This document shows positions 62,129-64,000 of a stretch of DNA of 64,000 nucleotides, piece by piece (within the stretch, counting starts at the first letter, position 1; every line of letters starts with the position of its first letter). Both the position numbers and the translations under genes were made by a program. The DNA comes from Natronorubrum daqingense. GTDB lineage: Archaea > Halobacteriota > Halobacteria > Halobacteriales > Natrialbaceae. Below the pieces are notes generated by a model. It saw only the letters and a list, made by a program, of their open reading frames with translations, made no database searches and was not told the DNA's origin. The stretch is taken from NCBI RefSeq assembly GCF_001971705.1, contig NZ_CP019327.1:930001-994000 (forward strand), given 5' to 3'.

Positions 62129-63178
62129 ATGAGTCACGAGTCGGAGTACACCGAGGGTGACCTCCGAAACACTGGGATGCGTCTCAAACACGACCGGGAG
62201 TGGGATTACGAACTCGAGCAAATCGTCGACGCCATCGACGAGCGAGATGCGAAGAAAGTTGGCCTGCAGTTTCCGGAAGGGCTGAAACGTCGCGGCCCAG
62301 CCGTCGCGGACGACCTCCGTCAGTTGGCCGACGACGACGTGACGTTCATGCTCTCCGGGCAGCCGTGTTACGGCGCCTGCGACCTCGATACGTTTCTGAT
62401 GAAACGAACGGACGTGTTCGTTCACTTCGGGCACTCGCCGATGAAGAACACGGACAAAGTAATCTACGTCCCGCTGTTCTCGAACGTCGAGGTCCAGCCG
62501 ATCATGGAGGAGGCTCTCGAGACGCTTGAGGACCCCGCAGAGACCGAAGACGTCGGACTCGTCACGACGGCCCAACACATGAATCGCTACGAGGAGATGA
62601 CCGACTTCCTCGAGGAGCGAGGCTACGAGGTTCACAGCCGTCGCGGCGACGACCGACTGACCCACGAAGGGCAGGTACTCGGCTGCAACTACGCGAGTGC
62701 AGACGTTCCTGCGGATCAGGTGCTCTACGTCGGCGGCGGGAAGTTCCATCCGCTCGGACTCGCGATGGAACACCCCGAGAAACACGTCGTCATCGCTGAC
62801 CCGGTGAACAACGTCGTCACCGTCGCGGACACGGAGAAGTTCTTGAAACAGCGCTACGCGTCGGTCCACAAGGCGATGGACGCGAAGAAGTGGGGCGTCA
62901 TCTTCTGTACCAAGATCGGCCAAGGGCGGTGGGAACAGGCCCAGCAGATTCTCGACGACAACGACGACGCCTACCTCATCACGATGGACGAGGTGACCCC
63001 TGACCGCCTCCGAAACTTCGACATGGACGCCTTCGTCAACACCGGTTGCCCGCGAATCACGACCGACGACGGTCCGCAGTTCCACAAGCCGATGCTCACC
63101 CCCGGCGAGTACGAGATTGCCGTCGGCAACAAGCCACTCGACGAACTCTCCTTCGACACGTTCCACGGAACCTGGTAA
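62129..63178 (+). CDS. dph2: Diphthamide biosynthesis enzyme Dph2
   Basis: A 349-residue archaeal Dph2, a radical-SAM-like [4Fe-4S] enzyme that transfers the 3-amino-3-carboxypropyl group of SAM to the conserved His of elongation factor 2. The three cluster Cys are in CYGAC (C80/C84; C84 is the usual one), GCNYAS (C186) and TGCPRI (C307), one per pseudo-repeat. VGLQFPEGL and HFGHSPM are family hallmarks. Archaeal enzymes of this type act as homodimers. The upstream in-frame start at 62060 is rejected because of the TATA spacing. Confidence 0.94.
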   Translation: MSHESEYTEGDLRNTGMRLKHDREWDYELEQIVDAIDERDAKKVGLQFPEGLKRRGPAVADDLRQLADDDVTFMLSGQPCYGACDLDTFLMKRTDVFVHFGHSPMKNTDKVIYVPLFSNVEVQPIMEEALETLEDPAETEDVGLVTTAQHMNRYEEMTDFLEERGYEVHSRRGDDRLTHEGQVLGCNYASADVPADQVLYVGGGKFHPLGLAMEHPEKHVVIADPVNNVVTVADTEKFLKQRYASVHKAMDAKKWGVIFCTKIGQGRWEQAQQILDDNDDAYLITMDEVTPDRLRNFDMDAFVNTGCPRITTDDGPQFHKPMLTPGEYEIAVGNKPLDELSFDTFHGTW

Positions 63179-63348
63179 GCAGACGATATCGCGGATCTTT
63201 CTCGGGACGTTGCAATCGATTATCCCCATCCACCTCGGAGCATACGTTTGCCGAATGTGAGTGTGTCCGTCACTACTCTTTCGTGGATCGCCAGAATGTT
63301 GACGAATAGTGAACGAACGTACCAGTGAACGTCGTAACCGTAGGTTGA

Positions 63349-63366
63349 CTCCAAATAAATTTGGAG
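63349..63366. promoter_or_regulatory. Perfect palindrome over the TATA region of the terminal HTH gene
   Basis: CTCCAAATAAATTTGGAG has two perfect 8-base arms around a 2-base centre and contains an AT-rich TATA-like core. It ends 37 bases before the ATG at 63403. A dimeric regulator bound here would block TBP, so it may be an operator, possibly for autoregulation. Confidence 0.5.
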
Positions 63367-63402
63367 CAGTCCTTTTGCACGTATGGTGCCCACGAGTAAT
63401 CG

Positions 63403-64000
63403 ATGAGTAATTCAGACGTCGCTGGACGATCGACGCGGTCTCGAGACGTGGTCTTCGGGGTACTCACGAACGGGACGCGCCGTCGTCTCCTTCAAATTAT
63501 CCGGGATCGGTCACCGACTGGGATCTCGAAACGTGCGCTTGCGCGTGAACTCGCCACCGTACCCACCGATGCCGAACCAGCAACGGTAACAGATGCCGAA
63601 CTCGAGCGAACGCTCACCGAGTGTCACCACTCTCACCTCCCGTACTTGCTAGATTCTGGGCTCGTTGTCGAAACTGATGCGGATACGGTTGCCGCGGGCG
63701 ACCACTGGGCGTTCGACGACCCCGTGGTCCGGACACTCCTCGACAGCCAAATGGACTCGAACGTCGTCGAGACGCTCGCCAACATCCTTACGGACCCACA
63801 ACGACGAACCGTGCTGAGCGTGCTCGCGAACTACCAGAAGCCAGTTTCGACCGACACGCTCGCTCGAGACGTCACGGCGCGAGAGATGAGAGATACAGAA
63901 GCCATCGATTTCCAAGAGCGCCTCGACTACGTCCTGACTGCACTCGTCCACGATCACCTGCCACGATTGCAACAGGCGGGGCTCGTTGGAACGGGCGATC
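63403..64000 (+). CDS. Tandem winged-helix protein (DUF7344-like), 3' end outside window
   Basis: At least 199 residues of a predicted DNA-binding protein with two related winged-helix units. Both start with a (L)TxxxRRxxLxxL helix, VLTNGTRRRLLQII and ILTDPQRRTVLSVL, and each ends HxSHLPYLLDSGLV / HDHLPRLQQAGLV. This pattern matches the haloarchaeal DUF7344 family (name recalled). The frame is open at base 64000. A palindrome in its promoter suggests autoregulation. Confidence 0.8.
   Translation, partial: MSNSDVAGRSTRSRDVVFGVLTNGTRRRLLQIIRDRSPTGISKRALARELATVPTDAEPATVTDAELERTLTECHHSHLPYLLDSGLVVETDADTVAAGDHWAFDDPVVRTLLDSQMDSNVVETLANILTDPQRRTVLSVLANYQKPVSTDTLARDVTAREMRDTEAIDFQERLDYVLTALVHDHLPRLQQAGLVGTGD

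Overview
The window is a stretch of haloarchaeal chromosome (class Halobacteria). The evidence is archaeal information-processing genes (TFB at 28640-29617, RNA polymerase subunit L at 52935-53219, archaeal-type Dph2 at 62129-63178), strongly acidic proteins, Tat-dependent lipoproteins, haloarchaea-specific small proteins, and archaeal TATA boxes about 25-30 bases upstream of leaderless starts. The GC-rich background is full of CTCGAG and poor in CTAG, which suits the Natrialbaceae side of the class, but the genus cannot be fixed from sequence alone. I see no rRNA, tRNA, CRISPR array, insertion sequence or integrase.

Layout. 1-9.3 kb: nitrilase-family hydrolase (cut by the window edge), SRPBCC protein, small proteins, the acyl-CoA carboxylase pair pccX-pccB, a sodium-dependent transporter, an SDR, a CheY-like receiver, a glycerophosphodiesterase, YjbQ and a HEAT-repeat protein. 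9.4-17.1 kb: an operon of two PrkA-type kinases, YeaH-like protein and SpoVR. 17.7-21.2 kb: small conserved proteins, PHP phosphoesterase coupled to an asparagine-synthase-like protein, amphi-Trp protein. 21.2-27.3 kb: a redox operon (Bat-like regulator, four-cluster Fe-S protein, NrfD, two paralogous small membrane proteins, Mrp ATPase) with no catalytic molybdopterin subunit. 27.4-32.8 kb: alpha/beta hydrolase, TFB, gatCA, HTH protein, NRDE protein.

32.8-49.1 kb holds most of menaquinone biosynthesis in three pieces: menA-menC-menE, menB and menF-menD. Between them lie a probable iron-handling cluster (DyP-like, P19-like and cohesin-like exported proteins, 36.8-40.1 kb) and an AT-rich island with two Tat lipoproteins (42.5-45.05 kb). 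49.2-64 kb: sulfite-oxidase-like protein, small membrane proteins, hisF, zinc-ribbon protein, rpoL, a rhomboid protease with a large exported domain, an ABC exporter of MacB type, a METTL5-like methyltransferase, an actin-like protein with a membrane-protein neighbour, dph2, and the start of a tandem winged-helix regulator with a palindrome in its promoter.

How the genes may work together: the redox operon and the menaquinone genes both concern quinone-linked electron transfer. The PrkA/YeaH/SpoVR block is probably a stress or starvation response module. The cluster at 36.8-40.1 kb looks like a cell-surface iron module whose permease is outside the window. The strongest candidates for under-described biology are the PrkA1-PrkA2-YeaH-SpoVR operon, the Fe-S/NrfD operon with its unusual Fe-S subunit, the DyP/P19/cohesin cluster, the actin/membrane-protein pair and the AT-rich lipoprotein island. 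All functional statements rest on motif reading; no database search was possible.
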